Of a DNA stretch of 35,425 nucleotides, positions 16,106-24,548 are shown piece after piece. Under the pieces are notes generated by a model. It worked only from the letters and a program-made list of their open reading frames with translations. It did no database searches and had not been told where the DNA came from. Position 1 is the first letter of the stretch. Each line of letters opens with the position of its first letter. The stretch lies in the NCBI GenBank assembly GCA_947453295.1, contig CANGGD010000009.1, forward strand, positions 1 to 35,425. Reading direction: 5' to 3'. Source of the stretch: Chitinophagaceae bacterium (GTDB taxonomy: Bacteria; Bacteroidota; Bacteroidia; Chitinophagales; Chitinophagaceae). Made by a program: the position numbers and the translations under genes.

Positions 16106-17263
16106 ATGGCTCATTATAAAAAACTAGGTTCTATCCCTCACAAACGTCATACGCAATTCAGAAAACCGGATGGTAGTTTATATGCAGAACAGTTGTTTTC
16201 TACAGAAGGATTTTCAAACGACTACTCGCTTTTGTATCATACCTATGCGCCCACTTTAATCGTGAGTTGTGACGATCCAATTGATGTTACACCGATTGTT
16301 GCAGAAGAAAAAATGCTCAAGCATAGAAGCTTTGAGGGTTTTAATGTTAAGCCCGAGGCCGATTTTTTAGATAGCAGAAAAGCTGTTTTGGTGAATCAAG
16401 ATTGTCACATTGTTTTAGCCGCTCCACAAAAAAGCATGACCGATTATTTTTATAAAAATGCGGATGCGGATGAAATGATTTTTGTTCATGAAGGAAGTGG
16501 CGTAATTAAAACTTGTTATGGCGAATTGAATTTTAGTTACGGAGATTATATTGTTTTACCGAGAGGTACCATCTATCAAATTCATTTCAATGATGAAAAA
16601 AACAGATTGTTTATTGTAGAGTCTTTTCATCCTATCAGATACCCAAAAAGATATACGAGTAGAAATGGGCAATTAATGGAACATGCTCCATTTTGTGAGC
16701 GAGATATAAGAGGACCTGAAAATTTAATTACAAAAGACGAAAAAGGAGATTTTATAATAAAAACTAAAAAGAAGGGACTTTTATATGGTATACATTACGG
16801 CACACATCCATTTGATGTAATTGGCTGGGACGGATGTTGCTATCCTTTCATATTCAGCATTCATGATTTTGAGCCCATAACAGGAAGGGTTCATCAACCA
16901 CCTCCAGTACATCAAACATTTGAGACAGATGCATTTGTGGTATGCTCATTTGTTCCAAGATTATACGACTATCATCCACTATCAATTCCTGCCCCATATA
17001 ATCACAGTAATATAGACAGTGATGAGTTAATCTATTATGTAGATGGGGACTTCATGAGCAGAAAACATGTAACTAAGGGAATGATAACACTTCACCCAGG
17101 AGGTATACCACATGGGCCACATCCAGGAACTGTTGAAAAAAGCATAGGCTCAAAAGAAACCAAAGAATTGGCGGTTATGGTAGATACTTTTAAGCCTTTG
17201 CAATTAACTAAAGTTGGTCTTGAAATTGAAAATGAAGGTTATGTTATGAGTTGGGCTGAATAA
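16106..17263 (+). CDS. hmgA: Homogentisate 1,2-dioxygenase
   Basis: 385 residues. It opens the ring of homogentisate to maleylacetoacetate with Fe(II) and O2, in tyrosine and phenylalanine breakdown. The N-terminus YKKLGSIPHKRHTQFRKPDGSLY (4-26, split) and HEGSGVIKTCYGELNF (128-143) are typical of the family's bacterial short form. The C-terminal cupin carries GWDGCCYPF (240-248), the substrate region VHQPPPVHQTFET (262-274), and the candidate iron ligands His300 (PYNHSN), Glu307 (SDELIYY) and His336 (IPHGPHPG). It is shorter than the human enzyme (445 aa). It stands alone with its own promoter and converges on the sigma factor gene with a 5-base gap. Confidence 0.95.
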   Translation: MAHYKKLGSIPHKRHTQFRKPDGSLYAEQLFSTEGFSNDYSLLYHTYAPTLIVSCDDPIDVTPIVAEEKMLKHRSFEGFNVKPEADFLDSRKAVLVNQDCHIVLAAPQKSMTDYFYKNADADEMIFVHEGSGVIKTCYGELNFSYGDYIVLPRGTIYQIHFNDEKNRLFIVESFHPIRYPKRYTSRNGQLMEHAPFCERDIRGPENLITKDEKGDFIIKTKKKGLLYGIHYGTHPFDVIGWDGCCYPFIFSIHDFEPITGRVHQPPPVHQTFETDAFVVCSFVPRLYDYHPLSIPAPYNHSNIDSDELIYYVDGDFMSRKHVTKGMITLHPGGIPHGPHPGTVEKSIGSKETKELAVMVDTFKPLQLTKVGLEIENEGYVMSWAE

Positions 17264-17268
17264 AATTA

Positions 17269-18138
17269 TTAAGCCCCTAAAAAACCTCTCAATAAATTTC
17301 TTTGAGAAACATCTCTTAATCTGTCAATCGCCTTGTCTTTAATTTGACGAACACGCTCTCTTGTTAAATTGTACCTGGCTCCTATTTCTTCTAAGCTCAT
17401 TGGATATTCTATTCCTATTCCATAAAAATACATGAGTACTTCTTTTTGTCGAGCAGTTAATGTATTGAGCGTTCTTGTTAATTCTGTATTTAGAGACTCA
17501 TTTAACACTAAGTTTTCATCAGTTTCGTTGGCATTTTTATTTTCCATTAAATCGATATAATTGCCATCTTCTCCTTCAGATATTGGCTGATCCATGCTAA
17601 TATGCTTGGCTGTCATTCCCAAAGTTGCAGCCACTTCTTCCGTTTCAACATCTAACATTTCAGCAATTTCTTCTGGTGTAGGTTCTCTTTCAAACGCTTG
17701 TTCCAATTGAGAATAGGCCTTTGAAATCCTTCCAGTTAAACCCACTTTATTTAAAGGAAGTCTTACAATTCTTGACTGTTCAGCTAATGCCTGTAAGATG
17801 CTTTGCCTGATCCACCAAACTCCATAAGAAATAAATTTAAAGCCGCGCGTTTCATCAAATCTTTGAGCTGCTTTTATTAACCCAAGATTTCCTTCATTGA
17901 TTAAATCAGAAAGACTTAAACCCTGATTTTGATATTGTTTAGCAACTGATACCACAAATCTTAAATTAGCTTTAGTAAGTTTATCAAGTGCTTTTTGATC
18001 ACCTTGCTTAATAAGAATAGCTAATTTAACCTCTTCTTCTGGGCTAATTAGTTCAACTTTACTGATTTCTTGTAAATACTTTTCTAAGCTTTCGCTTTCT
18101 CGATTGGTGATAGACTTGGCTATCTTTAACTGACGCAT
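17269..18138 (-). CDS. rpoD: Primary RNA polymerase sigma factor, short Bacteroidota form
   Basis: 289 residues, the length of the primary sigma factor in Bacteroidota, which lacks region 1.1 and the long non-conserved insertion. Region 1.2 begins at [21 protein letters not shown]. Region 2 includes [38 protein letters not shown] and the -10 recognition helix [16 protein letters not shown]. Region 3 starts at [11 protein letters not shown], and region 4 has the helix-turn-helix [24 protein letters not shown]. This is the factor expected to read the TTG/TAnnTTTG promoters noted here. It is convergent with hmgA, and the 188-base gap upstream separates it from the divergent START-like gene. Confidence 0.97.
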   Translation of the reverse strand: MRQLKIAKSITNRESESLEKYLQEISKVELISPEEEVKLAILIKQGDQKALDKLTKANLRFVVSVAKQYQNQGLSLSDLINEGNLGLIKAAQRFDETRGFKFISYGVWWIRQSILQALAEQSRIVRLPLNKVGLTGRISKAYSQLEQAFEREPTPEEIAEMLDVETEEVAATLGMTAKHISMDQPISEGEDGNYIDLMENKNANETDENLVLNESLNTELTRTLNTLTARQKEVLMYFYGIGIEYPMSLEEIGARYNLTRERVRQIKDKAIDRLRDVSQRNLLRGFLGA

Positions 18139-18326
18139 AGTAATGTGTTTTAAGGGTAAGCGGACGATTTTCTTTCACCTTAACGCATATTTTTACGTTT
18201 TAGTGCCTAAGATGAATATTTATATATTTTTTTCTTTATGATCATTAATTTTGAAAAAAATGAATTAATTATTTTTTCACGTCATTTTATTTTCTATTAT
18301 TGCATTGAATTGGAAACAATAAACAA

Positions 18327-18707
18327 ATGAGCAAGAAAGTTTTATTTACACTCGAATACCCTATTAGATGTTCACCTAGCATTTTGTATGAGTTTTTATC
18401 CAATCCTGCAAGTATGCAAGAATGGTTTGCTGATAAGGTTGATGAAAAAGATGGCATTTACTCTTTTTCATGGAATGGAAATGAGGAAAAAGCGGTTTTG
18501 CTTGAAAAAGAACTTGATAAATATATCCGATTCAGATGGACTCATATGGCTAAAGATGAATACTTTGAGTTCGCTATAAGTAAATCTGAAATAACGAATC
18601 AAACAATTTTAATCATAAAGGACTTTGCGGATAAAAAAGAAATTAAGGATCAAAGTCAACTTTGGGAATATCAAGTTAAAGATTTATTTCACAGGCTTGG
18701 AAGTTAA
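18327..18707 (+). CDS. START-like (SRPBCC) domain protein
   Basis: 126 residues making a single helix-grip domain of the AHSA1/START-like type: EYPIRCSPSILYEFLSNPASMQEWFADKV at the N-terminus (split), central strands YSFSWNGNEEKAVLLEKE, and a long C-terminal helix QLWEYQVKDLFHRLG. Small soluble proteins of this kind bind hydrophobic ligands or act as co-chaperones, but no ligand is known for this one. It is divergent from the sigma factor gene, an arrangement I believe is common in the phylum. Confidence 0.87.
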   Translation: MSKKVLFTLEYPIRCSPSILYEFLSNPASMQEWFADKVDEKDGIYSFSWNGNEEKAVLLEKELDKYIRFRWTHMAKDEYFEFAISKSEITNQTILIIKDFADKKEIKDQSQLWEYQVKDLFHRLGS

Positions 18708-18799
18708 CCCCTTTTTTAGTTTTCATAATTAGCTTAGTTAGGCCTTCAATTCTATTTTTTTCTTCTTTTTTACTTACGTAGTTAGTTCACAGAAAGAGT

Positions 18800-18807
18800 T
18801 ATTTTTG
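18800..18807 (+). promoter_or_regulatory. Possible -7 element (TATTTTTG) before the LptF/LptG-type gene
   Basis: It matches TAnnTTTG and lies 12 bases before the start codon, so the leader would be only about 5 bases. No TTG is found at the right distance. Confidence 0.33.
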
Positions 18808-18818
18808 TTGCTGACATC

Positions 18819-20234
18819 ATGAAGAAATTAGACACTCTTATTTTCAAATCTTTTATTGGGCCGTTTATCATAACGTTTTTTATTGCATTCTTTGTATTAA
18901 TGATGCAAAACCTATGGAAATATGTTGATGATTTAGTGGGAAAGGGACTCGATTTTTTTACAGTTGGGAAATTTTTATGGTATGCAAGCGCCTCTATGCT
19001 GATGCTTGCAATGCCAATTGCCATTCTGATTTCTTCCATTATGACTTTTGGGAATTTAGGCGAGCGCTTCGAATTAGTTGCCATAAAATCTTCTGGGATT
19101 TCTTTGCTCAGATTTATGAGACCATTAATATGGGTTTCGATTTTTTTGTGTGGAATAACTTTTGTATTTGCAAACTATGTGATTCCTTATTCAAATTTAA
19201 AATTTGTTACGCTTTATAGTGATATCTATTTTAAAAAGCCAGCACTAGATTTAAAAGAAGGTGTTTTTTATAAACACATTCCGAATTATTCTATTAAAGT
19301 AGGTAAAAAAGACCCTGATGGAAAAACCATTCATGACGTTTTAATTTATGAGAAAAATGATTTTGGACAAGATAATTGCATAGTAGCTAAAAAAGGGGTT
19401 ATGCAAATTTCCAAAGATCAAAACTATCTGGAATTTATTTTAGAAAATGGTTGCAGATATGAATTAAAAGGGAATTTGGCCGATAATAATACAGAGTTTA
19501 CAAGACTCTCCTTTAGAAGCTTTAGAAAACTTTTTGATATAAGTGTTTTAAAACAACAAGAAACAAGTGATAGTGTTTTTATGAAAAACAGCAGAATGCT
19601 TAGTTCCAGACAATTAGCAAATGGAATTGATTCATTGAAAATATTGCAACTGAACTTGAGAAAAAATATCACCCAGCAACTGAATGTGAATTTCAATATT
19701 AATAACATAAAAAATAATAAGTTTAAAAATCAGCAATCTCAAAAGATGAACTATGAGAATTTGTTTCCTGATTCTTTGAAATCTCAAATCAATCAACTTG
19801 CAATTAGCAAATTAAATATGATAAAATTAAATCTACAATCAAGTAATGAAGCCATCAACAACAATATAGCAGAGTTAAGGTCACATGAATTAGAATATCA
19901 ACGCAAGTATTCACTATCGTTAGCTTGTTTAGTGTTGTTTTTTATTGGTGCTCCACTTGGGTCAATAATCAGAAAAGGAGGATTAGGAATGCCTTTGGTT
20001 GTTGCAATCGTTTTCTTTTTAATTTTTCATCTATTGATGATGTTTGGCGAAAAGTTTGTAAAGGAAGGAATTACTAGTCCATTTATAGGTATGTGGCTGC
20101 CTATACTAGTGCTTACCCCTGTCGGAATATTTCTTACCTATAAATCTATGAATGATTCACAATTGTTTAATGCAGAATTATATTCACGCTTTTTTAAAAA
20201 AATAAGTGGTATTATCACAAAAAAGAAAATATGA
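18819..20234 (+). CDS. LptF/LptG (YjgP/YjgQ) family permease
   Basis: 471 residues with six membrane helices in the family's 3+3 arrangement: about 12-32, 54-74 and 98-121 before the periplasmic domain, then three at about 365-385, 393-411 and 424-442. The N-terminal signatures LDTLIFKSFIGPFIITFFIAFFVLMMQNLW (split) and AMPIAILISSIMTFGNLGERFELVAIKSSGIS are diagnostic. LptF and LptG pair with the LptB ATPase to extract lipopolysaccharide from the inner membrane and pass it to the Lpt bridge. The periplasmic beta-jellyroll (about 125-245) is followed by an Asn/Lys/Gln-rich segment (about 262-350) longer than in E. coli. The stop overlaps the next start (ATGA), so translation is coupled to the superoxide dismutase gene. 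Whether it is LptF or LptG cannot be decided. Confidence 0.92.
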   Translation: MKKLDTLIFKSFIGPFIITFFIAFFVLMMQNLWKYVDDLVGKGLDFFTVGKFLWYASASMLMLAMPIAILISSIMTFGNLGERFELVAIKSSGISLLRFMRPLIWVSIFLCGITFVFANYVIPYSNLKFVTLYSDIYFKKPALDLKEGVFYKHIPNYSIKVGKKDPDGKTIHDVLIYEKNDFGQDNCIVAKKGVMQISKDQNYLEFILENGCRYELKGNLADNNTEFTRLSFRSFRKLFDISVLKQQETSDSVFMKNSRMLSSRQLANGIDSLKILQLNLRKNITQQLNVNFNINNIKNNKFKNQQSQKMNYENLFPDSLKSQINQLAISKLNMIKLNLQSSNEAINNNIAELRSHELEYQRKYSLSLACLVLFFIGAPLGSIIRKGGLGMPLVVAIVFFLIFHLLMMFGEKFVKEGITSPFIGMWLPILVLTPVGIFLTYKSMNDSQLFNAELYSRFFKKISGIITKKKI

Positions 20235-20989
20235 ATCAAAAAACATACGAATTTAAAAGAAGGCGATTTTTAAAATTAACAAGCTTAAGTTTAGCAGGTA
20301 GTTTAATTAACATGACTGGCTTTGCGAAATTGTTGCCTGTCATCAAAAATAAAAATTTATATAACGAAATAGGATTTACTCAGCAAGAATTGCCTTATTC
20401 ATACTCAGCATTGGAAGATATCATTGATGCTCAAACAATGGAAATTCATTATTCCAAACATGCTGCAGGTTATGCAAAGAATTTGCAAGATGCTTATACA
20501 GCTGAGCATGTGAATACAAAAATTACTATTGAGCAATTACTTCGCGATATTGGAAAGTATTCCATTAAAATGAGAAATAACGCTGGAGGTCATTTCAATC
20601 ATGAAATGTTTTGGAAATGTATGAGGCCAAAAACAATTAATAATCTTCCTTCCGGAGAACTTTTAAAATTAATTGAAAGAGACTTTTCCACATTTGAAAA
20701 CTTTAAGTCGCAATTTTTAGAAGCAGGAAAAAATAGATTTGGAAGTGGTTGGGTATGGTTATTAAAAAACGACAAAGGAAAATTACTAATAAGTTCAACA
20801 ACTAATCAAGACAATCCCTTCATGAATATTGAAGCTGTTGAAGAAAAAGGATATCCATTGTTATGTTTAGATGTGTGGGAACATGCTTATTATTTAAAAT
20901 ACCAAAACAAGCGTCTGGACTACATTTCAGGCTGGTGGAATCTTGTTAACTGGGACTATGTATCATTCAGATTGAAAAGCAAAAGTTAA
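20231..20989 (+). CDS. sodA: Exported superoxide dismutase, Mn/Fe family (Mn-type signatures)
   Basis: 252 residues: about 45 N-terminal residues precede a standard SOD. The leader contains RRRFLKLTSLSLAGSL (10-25), a good twin-arginine signal pattern, so Tat export of the folded metalloenzyme is likely. Metal ligands are His73 (MEIHYSKH), His124 (GGHFNHEMFW), Asp214 and His218 (DVWEHAYY). The GGH segment and Gln193 in NQDNP favour manganese over iron; a cambialistic enzyme is possible. It converts superoxide to peroxide and O2, presumably in the periplasm. The start ATG overlaps the preceding permease stop by 4 bases. Confidence 0.94.
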   Translation: MNQKTYEFKRRRFLKLTSLSLAGSLINMTGFAKLLPVIKNKNLYNEIGFTQQELPYSYSALEDIIDAQTMEIHYSKHAAGYAKNLQDAYTAEHVNTKITIEQLLRDIGKYSIKMRNNAGGHFNHEMFWKCMRPKTINNLPSGELLKLIERDFSTFENFKSQFLEAGKNRFGSGWVWLLKNDKGKLLISSTTNQDNPFMNIEAVEEKGYPLLCLDVWEHAYYLKYQNKRLDYISGWWNLVNWDYVSFRLKSKS

Positions 20990-20993
20990 CTCT

Positions 20994-21104
20994 ATGCTTC
21001 CCAAAATAGACTCAGCCTCTGCAAGAATTCAATTTTCAAAGAATCGTGCAAAGGCTGATAAGTTGACAAGCAATCGGAGAACAAATGTAGAGGTAGTTTT
21101 TTAA
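20994..21104 (+). CDS. Possible 36-aa small ORF
   Basis: A short frame starts 4 bases after the SOD stop (MLPKIDSASARIQFSKNR, then a basic stretch ending VEVVF). It is basic, has no membrane segment and no recognised relative. The 216-base gap is otherwise empty. The base composition is slightly less A+T-rich than the rest of the gap, which is the only support besides the open frame. Confidence 0.18.
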   Translation: MLPKIDSASARIQFSKNRAKADKLTSNRRTNVEVVF

Positions 21105-21170
21105 AAAAAACAAAAAATAATTAACTTTTTTTGCACAAAATCTATTTTATCCCGTCTCAATTCAAAATTA

Positions 21171-21178
21171 TACTTTTG
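21171..21178 (+). promoter_or_regulatory. Possible -7 element (TACTTTTG) for the dipeptidase gene
   Basis: It matches TAnnTTTG 27 bases before the start codon and implies a leader of about 20 bases. There is no TTG at the normal distance, so the call rests on the core alone. Confidence 0.42.
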
Positions 21179-21205
21179 TTTTACATTTATTAATATTAAT
21201 TACTT

Positions 21206-22570
21206 ATGGAAAATTGGAAATCGTATCAAGAATCTAATAAACAAAGATTTTTAGATGAGTTGCTTGCATTATTAAGAATACCTAGTGTAAGTGCGAAAAA
21301 AGAACACGCTGGCGATATGATCGCTTGTGCAGAAGCATTTAAAAAACAATTACTAGAAGCAGGGGCAGACAAAGTTGAGATTTACCCAACTGAGGGGCAT
21401 CCAATTGTATATGCAGAAAAAATCTTTGATCCTTCAAAACCAACTGTTTTGGTTTATGGTCATTATGATGTGCAGCCAGCAGAACCGTTGGAATTATGGA
21501 ATCATGGACCATTTGATCCAACAATAGTAGATGGAAAAATTTTTGCAAGAGGGAGTTGCGATGATAAGGGGCAAGTATACATGCATGTGAAGGCTTTTGA
21601 AACAATGATTCAAACCAATTCAATGTACTGCAATATTAAATTTTGTATCGAAGGAGAAGAAGAAGTAGGATCACCAAACTTAGGGAAATTCGTTTCTGCA
21701 AATAAAGAATTATTAAAAGCAGATTGTGTATTAATAAGTGATAGTGCTATGATTAGTTTAGAAAATCCTAGCATAGATATTGGAGTAAGGGGACTAAGTT
21801 ATATTGAATTGGAAGTTACAGGACCAAACAGAGATTTACATAGTGGTGTATATGGAGGAGCTGTAGCAAACCCAATTACAATTTTATCAAAGATGATTGC
21901 ATCTTTACATGATGAAAACAATCATATTACAATTCCAGGATTTTATGATGATGTATTAATCGCTACTGAAGAAGAAAGAGCCTTAATGTCTAAAGCTCCT
22001 TTCAATGAAAAAGAATATGCTGCAGATTTGGGTGTTAATGAATTGTGGGGTGAAAAAGGATTTACAACAAATGAAAGAACAGGTATTCGACCAACTTTAG
22101 AATTAAATGGAATTTGGGGTGGTTATACAGGAGAGGGTGCCAAGACTGTGTTGCCCTCGAAAGCATTTGCGAAAATATCAGCAAGGTTAGTCCCAAATCA
22201 ACAATCTAATAAGATTACAGAAATTTTGATTAATCATTTGACAAAGATTGCACCTCCATATGTAACTGTAAAAGCATCTTTACATCATGGTGGTGAACCC
22301 TATATTACTCCAATTGATAGCAAAGCCTATCAAGCTGCAGCAAAAGCAATGGAAACGACTTTTGGAAAAGCACCAATACCTGTGAGAGGCGGAGGAAGTA
22401 TTCCTATTTGTGCATTATTTGAAAAAGAATTGGGCATTAAAATTGTTTTCATGGGTTTTGGTTTAGATAGTGATAACCTTCATAGTCCCAATGAAAAATA
22501 CGATTTAGCAAATTATTATAAAGGCATAGAAACAATCCCATATTTTTATAAGTATTTTGCTGAGATGTAA
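21206..22570 (+). CDS. M20 family dipeptidase (CNDP/PepV-like zinc peptidase)
   Basis: 454 residues, full length. Two-zinc site elements are present: GHYDVQPAE with His86 and Asp88, RGSCDDKGQ with bridging Asp119 or Asp120, EGEEEVGSPN with catalytic Glu151 and ligand Glu152, a later Asp (DSAMIS) and a C-terminal His in LHSPNEKYDLANYYKG. The dimerisation/lid domain sits between about residues 190 and 350 (DLHSGVYGG is a clear family motif). It lacks a signal peptide, so it acts in the cytoplasm on dipeptides or related N-acyl amino acids. Substrate preference is not readable. The T9SS cargo gene follows 28 bases later. Confidence 0.94.
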   Translation: MENWKSYQESNKQRFLDELLALLRIPSVSAKKEHAGDMIACAEAFKKQLLEAGADKVEIYPTEGHPIVYAEKIFDPSKPTVLVYGHYDVQPAEPLELWNHGPFDPTIVDGKIFARGSCDDKGQVYMHVKAFETMIQTNSMYCNIKFCIEGEEEVGSPNLGKFVSANKELLKADCVLISDSAMISLENPSIDIGVRGLSYIELEVTGPNRDLHSGVYGGAVANPITILSKMIASLHDENNHITIPGFYDDVLIATEEERALMSKAPFNEKEYAADLGVNELWGEKGFTTNERTGIRPTLELNGIWGGYTGEGAKTVLPSKAFAKISARLVPNQQSNKITEILINHLTKIAPPYVTVKASLHHGGEPYITPIDSKAYQAAAKAMETTFGKAPIPVRGGGSIPICALFEKELGIKIVFMGFGLDSDNLHSPNEKYDLANYYKGIETIPYFYKYFAEM

Positions 22571-22598
22571 TATTGTTTACCACTATTAAATTAAAGAA

Positions 22599-23765
22599 AT
22601 GAATAACAAAAAATTGATTTACTTATTGATTTTGATTTTTTCAATAGGTGCTATTTCGTTGAGTTTTAAAAATTCTCCCAAATTAATTTGCACACAAATG
22701 TTTGTCAATTACCCCAATGGGCCAACTTCTAACATGGGTTTAGGATATACAGGTGCTTCTTGGGATAATAGTGGCAAAACTTGTAGCGCATCTGGTTGCC
22801 ACTCCAATAATGGAGGTTACAATACAACTGTTGCTGTATCACTATTAAATGCATCTTCTACAGCTGTTACTCAATACACACCTGGACAAACATATAATTT
22901 TCAAATAACTGTTACAGCAAATTCAGGCACTCCTGCAAAGTTTGGATTTAATGCAATGGCTGTAAAATCAAGCTTACATACTACAATTGGGACATGGGGA
23001 ACATCACCAACTGGAACAAAAAAATCTACAGGAAATAATGGAATTATTTATTTAGAACAATCATCAGGAAGAAATGCAACAGGAAGCACTCCAAAACCTT
23101 ATTACACCGTAACTTTCCCATGGACAGCTCCTGCTAGTGGCACAGGATCTGTTACTTTTTATGCTGGAGGAATGGCTACAAATGGTTCTACTACCAACGG
23201 TGATGGCATAGCCACGCCTGTTAGTTTAACGGTTACCGAATTTGTTCCATTACCATTAACCATTACTAACTTATATGCCGAGAAATCTGCTTCCACTATT
23301 TTATTGAAATGGGATACAGAAAGCGAGCAAAATATTAAAAACTATCAGATTCAAAGAAGTGTTGATGGGATAAATTTTTCAACGATCGGTAATGTTCAAT
23401 CTAATTCAACAGCATTAAATAATAATTATCAATTCATTGATATAAAGCCTGAGTCGGGTAACAACTTTTATAGGATCGTAATTAATGAAATGAATGGCAA
23501 TTATACCTATTCTAAAATTGTAGAGTCTAATTTTATCACTTCAGCTAATTTTAATATTAAATTCAATCCTGTGAAAGATGTTATACAATTAGATGGTTAC
23601 GAGAGTTATAATTACAAAATAATCAACTTCAACGGACAACAAATTTCACAGGGAATAATTCTTTCAAACACTATAGATGTAAGTCAACTTAATAGAGGTA
23701 ATTATTCATTACTGATTATGAATAAAAATGGATCAACTAAAAGTTGCAGATTTACGAAACTTTAA
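22599..23765 (+). CDS. Secreted protein with choice-of-anchor-V-like domain, FN3-like domain and T9SS sorting domain
   Basis: 388 residues with an N-terminal hydrophobic signal (YLLILIFSIGAISLSF). Residues about 40-215 resemble the Reelin-like domain called choice-of-anchor V: GYTGASWDN, then CSASGCHSNNG (Cys62, Cys67, His68), TPGQTYNFQITVTA and FYAGGMATNGS. The CX4CH motif resembles a spaced c-type haem site but more likely belongs to this fold. Residues about 217-307 form an FN3-like module (ILLKWDTESEQNIKNYQIQRS). The last 75 residues (NIKFNPVKDVIQL, YNYKIINFNGQ, LNRGNYSLLIMN) are a T9SS type A C-terminal signal. Surface display or release through the type IX system is therefore expected. 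The function is unknown. Confidence 0.88.
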   Translation: MNNKKLIYLLILIFSIGAISLSFKNSPKLICTQMFVNYPNGPTSNMGLGYTGASWDNSGKTCSASGCHSNNGGYNTTVAVSLLNASSTAVTQYTPGQTYNFQITVTANSGTPAKFGFNAMAVKSSLHTTIGTWGTSPTGTKKSTGNNGIIYLEQSSGRNATGSTPKPYYTVTFPWTAPASGTGSVTFYAGGMATNGSTTNGDGIATPVSLTVTEFVPLPLTITNLYAEKSASTILLKWDTESEQNIKNYQIQRSVDGINFSTIGNVQSNSTALNNNYQFIDIKPESGNNFYRIVINEMNGNYTYSKIVESNFITSANFNIKFNPVKDVIQLDGYESYNYKIINFNGQQISQGIILSNTIDVSQLNRGNYSLLIMNKNGSTKSCRFTKL

Positions 23766-23779
23766 TTGTTTACGCTTAT

Positions 23780-23813
23780 AAAAAACCCCACCATTTAAAT
23801 GGCGGGGTTTTTT
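23780..23813. terminator. Bidirectional rho-independent terminator
   Basis: An A-tract precedes CCCCACC, an 8-base ATTTAAAT centre that is itself self-complementary, GGCGGGG and a run of six Ts. The stem has one A/C mismatch. It lies between the convergent T9SS-cargo gene and scpB and has A and T runs on both sides, so it can serve both strands. Confidence 0.9.
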
Positions 23814-23831
23814 GATTCAGTATTTTGATGT

Positions 23832-24527
23832 CTATGATTCATCGTGCTCTGAGCTGTCGCTTTTTGGCTCATCTGTACTAATTGCATTTTCATCTTCTTT
23901 TACCTCTAAACCCTCCCTTTGTTCTGGATTGATTACAGTGGCTTTTACTAATTCCTCCATCATCACTTCATTTATTTTTGGCAGTTCATCTGAACTGTTA
24001 ATTCCAAAATAATCCATAAATGACTTAGAAGTGGCATAGATCAAAGGCTTTCCTACAGCATCCTCATTTCTACCAGAAATAATTATCAAATCTTTCTCCA
24101 ATAATTTCTGAACAGCATAATCACAATTAACGCCTCTTATAGATTCAATTTCGCTTTTTGTAATGGGTTGCTTATATGCAATAATGGCAAGTGTTTCCAA
24201 CGAAGCCGATGATAGTCTTTTTAAAAACTTATCGCCATTTAAAAGAGCTACAGTTTTATGGTATTCTGCTTTTGTAAGAAATTGCCACCCTCCTCCACTT
24301 TGCTTCAATTCAAAAGCATAAAATTCTGTTTGATATTTTTCTTTGATGCCTTGAACTGCAGATTCAACCTGATCTAAACTAGCTCTGTCTTCTATGAAAC
24401 CTAATGCATTATTAACTAGTTCATGCAACTCTTCAAAAGAAAGTGCTTTGTCACTTGCAAAAATCAACGCTTCAATATGTGGTATTATTTGAGAAATTTC
24501 CATAAAAGAATTTTTTCTGTTCGACAA
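23832..24527 (-). CDS. scpB: Segregation and condensation protein B
   Basis: 231 residues. ScpB binds the kleisin ScpA in the SMC-ScpAB complex that compacts and separates chromosomes. Two winged-helix domains are visible: the first at about 5-85 (IPHIEALIFASDKALSFEELHELV) and the second at about 95-175 (LSSASLETLAIIAYKQPITKSEIESIRGV, split, then LLEKDLIIISGR). YATSKSFMDYFGINSSDELP is a conserved block near the end. The tail is acidic and low in complexity. It lies 21 bases after atpG in what looks like a two-gene unit. scpA and smc are not in the window. Confidence 0.95.
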   Translation of the reverse strand: MSNRKNSFMEISQIIPHIEALIFASDKALSFEELHELVNNALGFIEDRASLDQVESAVQGIKEKYQTEFYAFELKQSGGGWQFLTKAEYHKTVALLNGDKFLKRLSSASLETLAIIAYKQPITKSEIESIRGVNCDYAVQKLLEKDLIIISGRNEDAVGKPLIYATSKSFMDYFGINSSDELPKINEVMMEELVKATVINPEQREGLEVKEDENAISTDEPKSDSSEHDES

Positions 24528-24548
24528 ACAAAATTGTCTATCAGATTT

